NCBI GenBank assembly: GCA_019114415.1
Contig: DXFO01000009.1
Span: 62,001-126,000, forward strand
DNA from: Candidatus Gemmiger faecavium
GTDB lineage: Bacteria; Bacillota; Clostridia; Oscillospirales; Ruminococcaceae
DNA length: 64,000 nucleotides
Reading direction: 5' to 3'
Shown piece after piece: positions 51,101 to 60,308 of the stretch. Within the stretch, counting starts at the first letter, position 1. The number at the start of each line of letters is the position of its first letter. Made by a program: the position numbers and the translations under genes. The notes under the pieces were generated by a model. That model worked only from the letters and a program-made list of their open reading frames with translations, made no database searches and was not told where the DNA came from.

Positions 51101-52434
51101 AATTTTCCGCCAAGAGCATGGCTTTTCTGCGCTGCCGGGCGCGGTGTGAGTTTCTGGAAGGGACCACCGCCGCGGGCAAGACTACGGTGGCGCTGCTGAA
51201 ATTTATGCTGCGGTGTGCGGCCAGCGGAAAAAAGCTGCACATCCTGTCGGGGCTGGACATCGGCACGGTGGAGAAAAACATCATCAACAAGGAGTTCGGC
51301 ATTCTGGACGATTTCGGACCCCTGGCCGAGTATTACCCCGCAGGATACGGCAAGACCACCCAGGCTCACATCCGGCTGAAAACCTCCGACGGGGAGAGGA
51401 TCATCTACGTGCTGGGCTACGGCAACCGGGAACGGTGGAAAAAGGCTTTGGGCGGCCAGTACGGCTGCGTCTACATCGACGAGGTGAACATCGCCGATAT
51501 GGAGTACCTGCGGGAGGCTGCCATGCGGGCCGATTACCTGCTGGCCACCCTAAACCCCGACGACCCCCGCAAGCCGGTATACGATGAGTACATCAACCAT
51601 GCAAGACCCCTGCCGGAATGGGAAGACTTCACCCCGGAGCAGATCCGCAAGCAGCTGTGCCAGCCACCCAAAAGCGGGTGGGTGCACTGGTTTTTCGGTT
51701 TTGAGGACAACGCCGCCCTGAGCGAGGAGACCCGGCGCAGGATCTTTGAAAACGCCCCCGCGGGCAGCAGGCTCTACCGCAACAAGGTCCTGGGCCTGCG
51801 GGGCCGGGGAGAGGGCGTCATTTTTGAAGTGGGACCTGCCCACCGCATCGGCGCGGCGGAACTGCGACGCCAGCTGGAGGCGGGGAGCATCCGCTTTGCC
51901 CGGTTTTCCTGCGGGGTGGACACCAGTTACAGCCAGCGCACCCAGGATACCTTTGCCTTTGTGTTTGACGGAGTTCTGGAGGACCGGCGCAAGGTGACGC
52001 TGGCGGTGCGGGTCTACTCCAACCAGGAGCGGGCCCGGCAGGGCTTGTCCGTGCTGGCCCCCAGCGACATTCCGCCTCTGCTGGAGGAATTTCTGGAGGA
52101 ACAGCGGGGGGCATGGGGGTTCGGGCGGCGGGTGTTCATCGACAGCGCCGACCAGGCTACCCTGGCCGAATGCCGCAAGTACCGGCGGCTCAAGGGCGGG
52201 GTATATGAGTATCTGCCTGCCTGGAAAGGGCTGCCGGTGCTGGACCGCATCCGGCTGGAGAGCGGCTGGCTGGCCCACGGCATGCATCTGTTTGTGGAGG
52301 AGGGCTGTGGACCTTTGCTGGAGGAGATGGACTGTTACAGCTGGGAGGCGGACGGCCGCCCGGAGGACGGCAACGACCACTGCATCAACGCCGAGCAGTA
52401 CGCTTGGATGCCCTACCGGGAGGAGATCGGATAA
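51085..52434 (+). CDS. Phage terminase large subunit
   Basis: Walker A EGTTAAGKTTVAL, CVYIDEVNIAD; TTG start at 51085 inferred from RBS ggggagga. Confidence 0.9.
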   Translation: MRAELKFSAKSMAFLRCRARCEFLEGTTAAGKTTVALLKFMLRCAASGKKLHILSGLDIGTVEKNIINKEFGILDDFGPLAEYYPAGYGKTTQAHIRLKTSDGERIIYVLGYGNRERWKKALGGQYGCVYIDEVNIADMEYLREAAMRADYLLATLNPDDPRKPVYDEYINHARPLPEWEDFTPEQIRKQLCQPPKSGWVHWFFGFEDNAALSEETRRRIFENAPAGSRLYRNKVLGLRGRGEGVIFEVGPAHRIGAAELRRQLEAGSIRFARFSCGVDTSYSQRTQDTFAFVFDGVLEDRRKVTLAVRVYSNQERARQGLSVLAPSDIPPLLEEFLEEQRGAWGFGRRVFIDSADQATLAECRKYRRLKGGVYEYLPAWKGLPVLDRIRLESGWLAHGMHLFVEEGCGPLLEEMDCYSWEADGRPEDGNDHCINAEQYAWMPYREEIG

Positions 52435-52451
52435 GGCGAGGAGGAAACAGG

Positions 52452-53879
52452 ATGAATTGGATGGAAAGGATGAGGACCATGTTGCAGACCTGGCTGGAGA
52501 TCCAGCCGGCCCAGGGCCGCCGGATGAGCATCCGGGAGCCGGTGGGCCACGGAGCCAATGTGCTGCGCAACCGGGTTTGGTACCGGGGCGACGCCAGCGA
52601 GCTGGACCAGCTGTTCAAGCAGCTGGGGGAGGATGCCGTGGGCCGGGCAAGGTTCTGGGCGGCGGCTCCCGAAAGTGAAAACCTGCGCAAGGCCCACAGC
52701 GGCCTGCCCGCCGTGATGGCCGACACGCTGGCAGGCATCGTGCGGGCGGATCTGGGGGAACTGACCTTTGAGGACCCCCAGGCCGCTGCCCGCTGGCAGG
52801 CCATTGCCCGGGACAACGACTTTGACGCCCTGGTGGGCCGGGCGGTGTCCGAGTGTCTGGTCACCGGAGACGGGGCCTTCAAGATCAGTCTGGACCCCCA
52901 GGCGGCGGAGGGGCCGATCCTGGAATTTTACGGCGCGGACCGGGTGGAGTATACCCGCCGCCACGGCCGTGTCACTGGAGTGGATTTTCTGACCCCGGTG
53001 GGACGCAAAGGCAGGGTGCTGTACGAGGAATACCGCCCCGGCAGCGTGACCTACCGGCTGGAGGCGGAGGGCAAACCGGTTCCTCTCTCTGCCGAGGAGG
53101 AGTGCGCCGGGCTGCAGAATACCGCCTTTGACCCGGCGGTATCCCTGGCCGTGCCGCTGATGTTCTGGCCCAGCGCCCGCTGGCCGGGACGTGGGGCGTC
53201 CATTTTTGACAAGAAAAACGACGCCTTTGACGCTCACGACGAGATCATCAGCCAGTGGCTGGACGCCGTGCGGGCCGGGCGGGTGCAGCGGTACATTCCC
53301 GAGTGCCTGATCCCCCGGGACCCCGAGACGGGAGCACTGCGGGTGCCGGGACGCTTTGGGGCCAGCTTTGTCAAGATCGCCTCCAGTGATCGGGAGAACG
53401 CCGCCGACCGCATCGAGACGGTGCAGCCGGAGATCCGCTACGAGGCCTTTGAGAGCGCCTACGCGGCCACCCTTGACCTGTGTCTGCAGGGAGTGCTCAG
53501 TCCGGCGACGCTGGGCATCGACCTGGGACGGATGGCTTCCGCCGAGGCACAGCGGGAGAAAAAGGACGTGACCGGCTTTACCCGCAATGCCATTACGGCG
53601 GCGCTGGAAAAGACCCTGCCACTGCTGGCCCAGGCGGCCTTGCAGGCCCAGGATCTGGCCGAGGGCCGCGCCCCCGGCCATTACCCTGCCCAGGCGGGCT
53701 TTGGAGAGTACGCCGCGCCCTCCTTTGAGGAGAGGGTCAAAACGGTGGCCCAGGCGGCGGAGGCAGGCATCATGAGCGTGGAGGCCCAGGTGGATGAGCT
53801 GTGGGGCGCCAGCAAGGACGATGCCTGGAAAGCGACCGAGGCGGAGCGCATCCGCAGTGAGCGGACTGCGGCGGGCTGA
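52452..53879 (+). CDS. Phage portal protein
   Basis: Position after TerL, ~475 aa; portal-like sequence (QLGEDAVGRARFW...; FDAHDEIISQWLDAVRAGRVQRYIPECLI). Confidence 0.75.
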   Translation: MNWMERMRTMLQTWLEIQPAQGRRMSIREPVGHGANVLRNRVWYRGDASELDQLFKQLGEDAVGRARFWAAAPESENLRKAHSGLPAVMADTLAGIVRADLGELTFEDPQAAARWQAIARDNDFDALVGRAVSECLVTGDGAFKISLDPQAAEGPILEFYGADRVEYTRRHGRVTGVDFLTPVGRKGRVLYEEYRPGSVTYRLEAEGKPVPLSAEEECAGLQNTAFDPAVSLAVPLMFWPSARWPGRGASIFDKKNDAFDAHDEIISQWLDAVRAGRVQRYIPECLIPRDPETGALRVPGRFGASFVKIASSDRENAADRIETVQPEIRYEAFESAYAATLDLCLQGVLSPATLGIDLGRMASAEAQREKKDVTGFTRNAITAALEKTLPLLAQAALQAQDLAEGRAPGHYPAQAGFGEYAAPSFEERVKTVAQAAEAGIMSVEAQVDELWGASKDDAWKATEAERIRSERTAAG

Positions 53880-53976
53880 AGCCCGGCAAATCATCAGGAG
53901 CGAAGGGGCGGCAGGGCCGGTTGGTCCGCTGCCCTTTTGTGATACAAAAGCCCCACGGGCGGAAAGGAGAAGGAAC

Positions 53977-54471
53977 ATGACCGACAAGGAAAAGGACAAA
54001 AAGCCCGGCCCCGAGCAGGCGGTACCCGAGACCGACAAGGCGGAGGCCCCGGAAACTCCCGGTGCACAGCAGCCGGAGGAGACCGAACCGGCGGAGGAAG
54101 CTGCGGAGGAGGAACCCGCCGAGCCTGCCGGACCCCGGGAGGAGGACGGCAGTGCGGCGCGCATCGCCGAGCTGGAGCGGGAGCTTCTGCAGGCGCGGTG
54201 CCGTCTGGCGGCCTACGCGGCGGGGGTGGACCCCGAACTGGCGGAGGATGCCGTGACTCTGGCCATCGGAGCAGCACAGCGGGAGGGAGAAGTGACCGAG
54301 GAGAGCGTGACCCGTGCCATGGCAGGGGTGCTCCAGCGGCACCCTGACTGGAAGAACGGCGGCCGGAACATGGCGGGCTTCCGCCTGGGAGCCGACACCG
54401 ACCCTGCTGCCATCCCTGCACCCGGCGGTGAGCCGGAACCCGAAAAGCGGCGCTGGAACCGCTTTAAGTGA
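53977..54471 (+). CDS. Phage scaffolding-like protein
   Basis: Acidic Glu/Pro-rich N-terminus, coiled-coil, located between portal and MCP. Confidence 0.65.
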   Translation: MTDKEKDKKPGPEQAVPETDKAEAPETPGAQQPEETEPAEEAAEEEPAEPAGPREEDGSAARIAELERELLQARCRLAAYAAGVDPELAEDAVTLAIGAAQREGEVTEESVTRAMAGVLQRHPDWKNGGRNMAGFRLGADTDPAAIPAPGGEPEPEKRRWNRFK

Positions 54472-54498
54472 CCCAAACAAAGAAAGGATGGATGATAC

Positions 54499-55437
54499 AT
54501 GCCCAATACCGTGAACTATGCTGAAAGCTGGCAGTCGGAACTGCTGGAGGTCATGACCCAGAACGCCCTGTGCGGCCCCTTTGTCACCGACAACGTCCGC
54601 TGGCTGGACGCCAAGACCTTCCATTTTACCCAGATGTCGGTGTCCGGCTACAAGAACCACAGCCGTGACGGCGGCTGGAACCGCGGCAACGTGACCCAGA
54701 CCGACCACGCCTATGTGGTCACCCACGACCGCGATGTGGAGTTCCTCATCGACCGCGCCGACGTGGATGAGAGCAACTCCGCCGCATCGGTGATGAACAT
54801 TTCCCGCACCTTTGAGCAGACCCAGGCCGCCCCCGAAGCGGACGCCCTGTTCTTCTCCAAGGTGGCGGCGGCCGCCAAGAAAGAGTCGGGCTACAACAGC
54901 TCCACCGCTGCCGCCGACTTTACCCCCGAGGCGGTCTTTGGCAAGCTCAAGACCATGCTGGCCGCCGGCAAGCTGCGCCGTTACCGCGCCCGCGGGGCCC
55001 TCATCGCCTATGTGTCCAGTGCCGTCATGAACGCTCTGGAGCAGGCCCCCGAGCTGACCCACACCATCGAGCTGACCCGCATCGCCGACGGCGGTACCGG
55101 CATCGAGACCCGCGTCACCGAGATCGACGGCGTGCCCATCATGGAAGTGGTGGACGACGAGGTCTTTTACGATGACTTCAAGTTCGACGGGGAGGATGGC
55201 GGCTTTGCCCCGGCATCCGGCGCGCACAAGATCAACGTGCTCATTGCCAGCCCCCTGACCACCAAGCTGGTGCCCAAGATCTCCAGCATCTACTTCTTTG
55301 CTCCGGGCGGCCACGCCGAGGGCGACGGCTACCTCTACCAGAACCGCGCGCTGAGCGACGTCTTTACCTTCCCCAACGGCAAGGACGGCAAGATCGACAG
55401 CGTCTACGTGGACATCGACACCTCTGCCGTGTCCTGA
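54499..55437 (+). CDS. Phage major capsid protein
   Basis: ~312 aa, position after scaffold; YAESWQSELLEVMTQNALCGPFVTDNVRWLDAKTFHFTQMSVSGYKNH. Confidence 0.8.
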   Translation: MPNTVNYAESWQSELLEVMTQNALCGPFVTDNVRWLDAKTFHFTQMSVSGYKNHSRDGGWNRGNVTQTDHAYVVTHDRDVEFLIDRADVDESNSAASVMNISRTFEQTQAAPEADALFFSKVAAAAKKESGYNSSTAAADFTPEAVFGKLKTMLAAGKLRRYRARGALIAYVSSAVMNALEQAPELTHTIELTRIADGGTGIETRVTEIDGVPIMEVVDDEVFYDDFKFDGEDGGFAPASGAHKINVLIASPLTTKLVPKISSIYFFAPGGHAEGDGYLYQNRALSDVFTFPNGKDGKIDSVYVDIDTSAVS

Positions 55438-55450
55438 GGACGGTGAGACG

Positions 55451-55834
55451 ATGGCGCTGCAAAGCTATGCCGCCCGGCAGGACTATGAGGAACTGTACGG
55501 CGCGGACGAGACCCTGACCGGGGAGGACCTGGACCGGGCGCTGTGGCAGGCCAGCCGGGACGCCGACCGGCTGACCCTGGGACGCATCGAGGCGGCGGGC
55601 GGGGCAGAAGCTCTGCCCGAGCGCGCCGCCGAACTGGTGCGCCGGGCCGTCTGCGTCCAGGCAAACTGGCTGCTGGAGGAGGGCTCGGCCTGGCGGCAGG
55701 GCCTGAAACAGTACGACGTGGGCGGGGTGAGCATGACCTTTGAGGGTACTGCCGCCCGGGACTGCGGTATCTGCACCGGGATGCGGGAGCTGTTGCTCCT
55801 GAGCGGCCTTTGCTGCCGCGGGGTGGGACCATGA
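55451..55834 (+). CDS. Phage head-tail connector protein
   Basis: Size and position; YEELYGADETLTGEDLDRALWQASRDADRLTLGRI. Confidence 0.65.
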   Translation: MALQSYAARQDYEELYGADETLTGEDLDRALWQASRDADRLTLGRIEAAGGAEALPERAAELVRRAVCVQANWLLEEGSAWRQGLKQYDVGGVSMTFEGTAARDCGICTGMRELLLLSGLCCRGVGP

Positions 55835-56211
55835 GCCGCCGCTGGCCGAAACTGGTGCGGCCGGAACTTTGCCGCACCCCCGTGACCGTGACGCTGACCG
55901 ACGGGGAAAACGCCGACGGCGCCCCCGACGGGGTGCTGGTGCTGTCCCTGATGTGCCGTCTGGACGACGCGCCCCAGGAGAACATCAGCCCCAACCGGGA
56001 TTTCGGCGACGGTGCGCGGCGGAGCATCAACGCCGAGCGTGTGGTGCGCAGACGGGGAGGCACCGCGCTGTTTGACGGCGACATCGCCCCGGAGCGGGAG
56101 GTGCTGACCGGCAGCGTGGAGATCGGCGGGCAAAGCTGGCGCATCGAGGCAGCGGCCAAGGCACGCAATCCCGACGGCAGCGTGAACTACACCCGGCTGA
56201 CACTGGCGTAA
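55831..56211 (+). CDS. Phage head closure/minor structural protein
   Basis: ATGA overlap with upstream gene; position. Confidence 0.55.
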   Translation: MSRRWPKLVRPELCRTPVTVTLTDGENADGAPDGVLVLSLMCRLDDAPQENISPNRDFGDGARRSINAERVVRRRGGTALFDGDIAPEREVLTGSVEIGGQSWRIEAAAKARNPDGSVNYTRLTLA

Positions 56212-56227
56212 AAGGGGAGGAAACGAC

Positions 56228-56629
56228 ATGACGCTGAAACAGTTGTACGGCTGGCTGGCTCCGCGCTTTGACCGGCCGGAGTATGTGCGCCTGGGCAGCG
56301 TGGATGGCAGCAAACCCTATTTCCTGGGCATCTTTGACGACCGGGAGGAAAAGACGGAGGGGCGGGCGAAGGTCTGCCTGGGGGGAGCGGAATGCACCCA
56401 CTGGGATGTGATGACCGCCCGGCTGCTGCTGCGCTGGGGTCAGAGCCAGCCCGAGGCCGAAGCCCAGGCCCAAAAGCTGTGGGCCATGTTTTACGGCCAG
56501 ACCGGGCTGACCATGGACAGCGCGCTGGTCTTTTGGGCCGACCCGGGGGCCGGCCCCGTGCCTTTGGGCAAGGGCGGAGACGGGGTATTTGAGTACCTGA
56601 TCCGGGTACAGCTTTATTACGGGCGCTGA
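56228..56629 (+). CDS. Phage tail terminator/minor capsid protein
   Basis: Position and size between connectors and tail tube. Confidence 0.55.
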   Translation: MTLKQLYGWLAPRFDRPEYVRLGSVDGSKPYFLGIFDDREEKTEGRAKVCLGGAECTHWDVMTARLLLRWGQSQPEAEAQAQKLWAMFYGQTGLTMDSALVFWADPGAGPVPLGKGGDGVFEYLIRVQLYYGR

Positions 56630-56675
56630 AACACGCCCGTATCTCAAAAGAAAATGACAAAAGGAGTGAAGGCAA

Positions 56676-57125
56676 ATGGCAAGAACCGGCGTTTACCCGG
56701 TGTTTGAAAACAAGTTCAAGATCGGAACCAAGGGCAGGACCAGCATCGATGACGACATGAAGGCGGTGTCCAGCCTGGAGACCTTCTCGGTGGAGATCGA
56801 CGGCAACGTGGAGGAATGGTCCCCCATGGAGGCGGAAGGCTGGAAGCGCCGCATGGTCACGGGCAAGAGCCTGACCATCACCCTGTCCGGCAAGCGGGAG
56901 ATCGGCGACGAGGGCAACGACTATGTGGCCTCCAACGCCTGGGGCACCGGCAGCGACTGCGACACCAAGTTTGAGTGGGAGTTCCCCGACGGGGCCAAGC
57001 TGGCCTTTGACTGTGTGCTCAGCGTGACCAACCCCGGCAGCGGCGACGCTACCGACGTGGCGGCTCTGGAATTTGAGGTGCACAGCGACGGCAAGCCCAC
57101 CTATACCCCGGCGGCTGCGGGCTGA
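56676..57125 (+). CDS. Phage major tail tube protein
   Basis: FKIGTKGRTSIDDDMKAVSSLETFSVEIDGNVEEWSPMEAEGWKR; position before tail chaperone. Confidence 0.75.
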   Translation: MARTGVYPVFENKFKIGTKGRTSIDDDMKAVSSLETFSVEIDGNVEEWSPMEAEGWKRRMVTGKSLTITLSGKREIGDEGNDYVASNAWGTGSDCDTKFEWEFPDGAKLAFDCVLSVTNPGSGDATDVAALEFEVHSDGKPTYTPAAAG

Positions 57126-57177
57126 TCCGGACAAAGACAAATTGACAGAAGGGAACGGGGCGCTGGCCCCGATGGGA

Positions 57178-57458
57178 GCGCAAGTGACATAAGAAAACAA
57201 AGGTTTGAAAAAACTGCGGATCACCGCAAAATCGCTGCAAGGCGGCAGATGCAAGGCAGAGGGGCGTAACCTTGCCGTCCGAAAACGGCGGGCGGCATCT
57301 GCGCAGAGCGCAGACCGGTTTGGCCGGTCGAAAGCCCCACTGGGGCTTTCGTGGCTGTGCCATCCCGGCGTCCCTGCGTGGAACGCAAGACCCGATAACG
57401 CGGCAGATGCCGCCTTGCAGTTAGAATTTTGCGGCTTTGTTTTCTGATGGAACAGCGC
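57178..57458 (+). repeat. Dispersed repeat element, copy C (with ~100 bp internal insertion)
   Basis: GCGCAAGTGACATAAGAAAACAAAGG ... CGGCTTTGTTTTCTGATGGAACAGCGC; inner CTGCAAGGCGGCA/TGCCGCCTTGCAG perfect 13-bp pairing. Confidence 0.9.
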
Positions 57459-57492
57459 TGTGGGTGGGAAAATCATTTTACAGGAGGATACC

Positions 57493-57819
57493 ATGGGGAA
57501 ACTGTATACCCTTGACGACAAACTTTTGACCGAAGTCCCCGAGGTGCGTGTGGGGGACAAGGTCTATCCGGTGGACAACCGCCAGAAAACGGTGATGCAG
57601 ATCCAGCGGGTGATGGCAAAGGCGGACGCCGAACCGGAGGCGCAGCTGAGCGAGGCCTTCCGGCTGGCGCTGGGCGGCCAGGCTGCTAAAGAACTGGAGG
57701 AGAAAAATCTGCCCTACCCGGCGGTACAGGAACTGTTTGCCCTGGTGCTGGCCGCGGTGACCGGCGAGGAGGCCGAGGTCGTCCGCCGGCGATTTCGCAC
57801 CGCACGGGAACAGGTCTGA
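57493..57819 (+). CDS. Phage tail assembly chaperone (N-terminal product)
   Basis: ~108 aa between tail tube and tape measure; RBS aggagg. Confidence 0.7.
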   Translation: MGKLYTLDDKLLTEVPEVRVGDKVYPVDNRQKTVMQIQRVMAKADAEPEAQLSEAFRLALGGQAAKELEEKNLPYPAVQELFALVLAAVTGEEAEVVRRRFRTAREQV

Positions 57820-57874
57820 ACCGGTTTTTGCCGGGCAGGTCCCCTACGATCTGCTGTTTGACGAGGACGCTCTT

Positions 57875-58195
57875 TTGCAGAGCGTGGCGGCCCAGTACGG
57901 TGTGCTGCCCGCCGTCCAGAGGGAACTGCCCTGGCCGGAATGGGAGCGCCTGGTGTCCGGCCTGATGGAGGATACCCCCCTGGGGAAGCTGGTGGCGGTG
58001 CGCACCGAGCGTGACCCCGCCGCTTTGCGGCGGATGACGCCCTGGCAGCGTAAGGCCCGGCGGGACTGGAACCGCTTTCTGGCCCGGCGGGCGGGGCAGA
58101 CCAAGCCGGACACCGGGGCGCAGCGGGCCTTGCAGGTACAGCTGGCGCGGATGTTCGGCGGGGAGACGGCAGAGACCAAACGGAAACAAGGCTGA
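57875..58195 (+). CDS. Gp15-like tail assembly chaperone C-terminal region (possibly expressed by frameshift from 57493)
   Basis: LLFDEDALLQSVAAQYGV...ELPWPEWERLVSGLMEDTPLGKLV; only a TTG start available, frame open back to 57761. Confidence 0.6.
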   Translation: MQSVAAQYGVLPAVQRELPWPEWERLVSGLMEDTPLGKLVAVRTERDPAALRRMTPWQRKARRDWNRFLARRAGQTKPDTGAQRALQVQLARMFGGETAETKRKQG

Positions 58196-58209
58196 AAGGA
58201 GGAACGGCG

Positions 58210-59931
58210 GTGGCGGAAAAACTGTACAAAGCCAAAACCGAAAAATATGAACTGCCCTCCGTGGGGAGGGACGGGTGGCGGGCCGCAGCCGCCGCGGCGG
58301 CTGCAACGCTGCGCCCGGCAGCGGCTGCGGCCGGAAGCATGACAAAGATGGAGAGCGCGGCCCAGGGGGCGGCGTCCGCCATGAAGGCGGCGGCATCCGC
58401 CGCGGCAAAAACGGCCACGGCCACCGCAAAGGCGGCAGCGTCGGCGGCGCGGTACACCGCCAGCTTTGACGAGCTGGAAAAACTGCCCGCCGCGGCAAAA
58501 ACATCGGGTTCGGGCTCGGGGGCGAGTTCGTCCAAGGGCAAAAATCCCAAGGAGGACGGCGGAGAGGACGGCGCGGCGCAGCTGAGCCTGTGGGACCGCA
58601 TCCGGGCCGCCGCGGCCCAGTTCTGGGCCTGGTGGAACAGCCTGACCGAGACGGGACGTGCGGCTTGGGCCACCGCCTGGGCAAGCATCCGGGAGACGGC
58701 GGCGGGTGCCTGGGCGGGGATCACATCGGCGGCGTCAGGACTCTGGCAGGGAACGCTGCTGCCTTTTCTGACCTGGCTAGCGGGAGTGTTTGCGCCGGGT
58801 ATCTACAACAGCTTTTCCACCGCCGTGGCGCCCATCGCGTCGGGGGTGCTGACCACCCTCGTGAACGCTTTCGTGACCGCCTTCCAGACCGGATGCACCC
58901 TGGTGTCCCAGGCGGTGTCCAGCGTGCTGGTGCCTGCCCTGGAACTGCTGCTGACCATCTGGAACGGCATGATGGCGGGCATCTCGGCGGCGTGGACCAC
59001 CTGGGGACAGCCCATTCTGGACGGGGTGACGCTGGGGGTGCAGAACCTGATGCTGCTGGTGACCAACCTGTGGCAGAGCGTGCTGCAGCCGGTGCTGACG
59101 GCGTTTCTGGCGGCGGTGGAATCGCTGTGGAACGAACACTTGCTGCCCCTGTGGAACCAGGCTTTGCAGCTGCTGGGGGCGGGGCAGACCATGGTGCTCA
59201 ACTACTGGAACAACATCCTGATGCCCTTCCTCAACTGGATGGCGGAGACGTTCGGCCCGCTGGTGGCCCAGGTGCTTATCGTGGCGGGGCAGGCGGCAAC
59301 GTCCGCGGCGGCTTTGATGAGCGAGGCCGCCCGGGTCATTCTGACAGTATTCACCGGCGTGGCCGAGTTCATGTCCAACGTCTTTGCGGGCAACTGGGCC
59401 GCCGCCTGGGAGAGCGTGCGCGCCACCGTGGACAGCGTGTGGACGTCCATTCAGGACCTTGTCCGCACGGCGGTCAATGGGGTCATCGGTTTCGTGAACG
59501 GGATGCTCAGCGCCATTGCGGCGGGCATCAATGCGGTGGCGGATGCTCTCAACAGCCTGTCCTTTACGGTGCCTGACTGGGTGCCGGGGCTGGGCGGGTC
59601 CCATATCGGGTTTTCCATCGGCCATGTGGCGGCGCCCCAGATCCCCATGCTGGCGTCCGGCGGTGTCATCCGCCAGCCCACTCTGGCCATGATGGGCGAG
59701 TACCCCGGGGCGGCTTCCGACCCTGAGATCGCGGCGCCCCAGTCGGCCATCGCCCGGGCGGTATCCGATGCCAACGGCGACGTGGTGGATGCCGTTCTCA
59801 CTGCGGCCCAGCAGATCATTCAGGCCATCCGGGAAAACGGCGGGGAGATCGTCATCGGGGATGAGGTCATCGGCCGGGCGGCCCGGCGCTACAACGACCG
59901 CAGAGCGGTCATGACGGGAGGTGTGGTATGA
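58210..59931 (+). CDS. Phage tail tape measure protein
   Basis: Long Ala-rich helical N-terminus, repetitive Trp-rich segments, hydrophobic C-terminal portion. Confidence 0.8.
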   Translation: MAEKLYKAKTEKYELPSVGRDGWRAAAAAAAATLRPAAAAAGSMTKMESAAQGAASAMKAAASAAAKTATATAKAAASAARYTASFDELEKLPAAAKTSGSGSGASSSKGKNPKEDGGEDGAAQLSLWDRIRAAAAQFWAWWNSLTETGRAAWATAWASIRETAAGAWAGITSAASGLWQGTLLPFLTWLAGVFAPGIYNSFSTAVAPIASGVLTTLVNAFVTAFQTGCTLVSQAVSSVLVPALELLLTIWNGMMAGISAAWTTWGQPILDGVTLGVQNLMLLVTNLWQSVLQPVLTAFLAAVESLWNEHLLPLWNQALQLLGAGQTMVLNYWNNILMPFLNWMAETFGPLVAQVLIVAGQAATSAAALMSEAARVILTVFTGVAEFMSNVFAGNWAAAWESVRATVDSVWTSIQDLVRTAVNGVIGFVNGMLSAIAAGINAVADALNSLSFTVPDWVPGLGGSHIGFSIGHVAAPQIPMLASGGVIRQPTLAMMGEYPGAASDPEIAAPQSAIARAVSDANGDVVDAVLTAAQQIIQAIRENGGEIVIGDEVIGRAARRYNDRRAVMTGGVV

Positions 59932-60296
59932 TCCGCACAAAAAGTACACAGTACACCATCGACGGCCAGCCCATGCCGGAACCGGATGAGGAGGCCGAAC
60001 TGAGCTTTTCCGACCTGGATGCGTCGGACAGCGGCCGGACGGAGGACGGCGTCATGCACCGTATCGTGGTGCGGGAGAAGGTGGCGACCTTCGGGTTTTC
60101 CTACGCCCTGCTGGACCGGGAGGACTATGCCTGTCTGGAAGGACTGATGGCCGGCAAGGCACAGTTTGCCTTCGGCTACACCGGCTCCGACGGGCAGCCC
60201 CGCACCATCACGGCATACTGCTCCAAGACGAGCATCGTTCTGAAAAGCCGGAACGGGCTGTACAAAAATTACAAGTTCAACATCATCCAGTGCTGA
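59928..60296 (+). CDS. Phage tail protein
   Basis: ATGA overlap with tape measure gene; position. Confidence 0.6.
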   Translation: MIRTKSTQYTIDGQPMPEPDEEAELSFSDLDASDSGRTEDGVMHRIVVREKVATFGFSYALLDREDYACLEGLMAGKAQFAFGYTGSDGQPRTITAYCSKTSIVLKSRNGLYKNYKFNIIQC

Positions 60297-60308
60297 GGGG
60301 GTGGCGGA

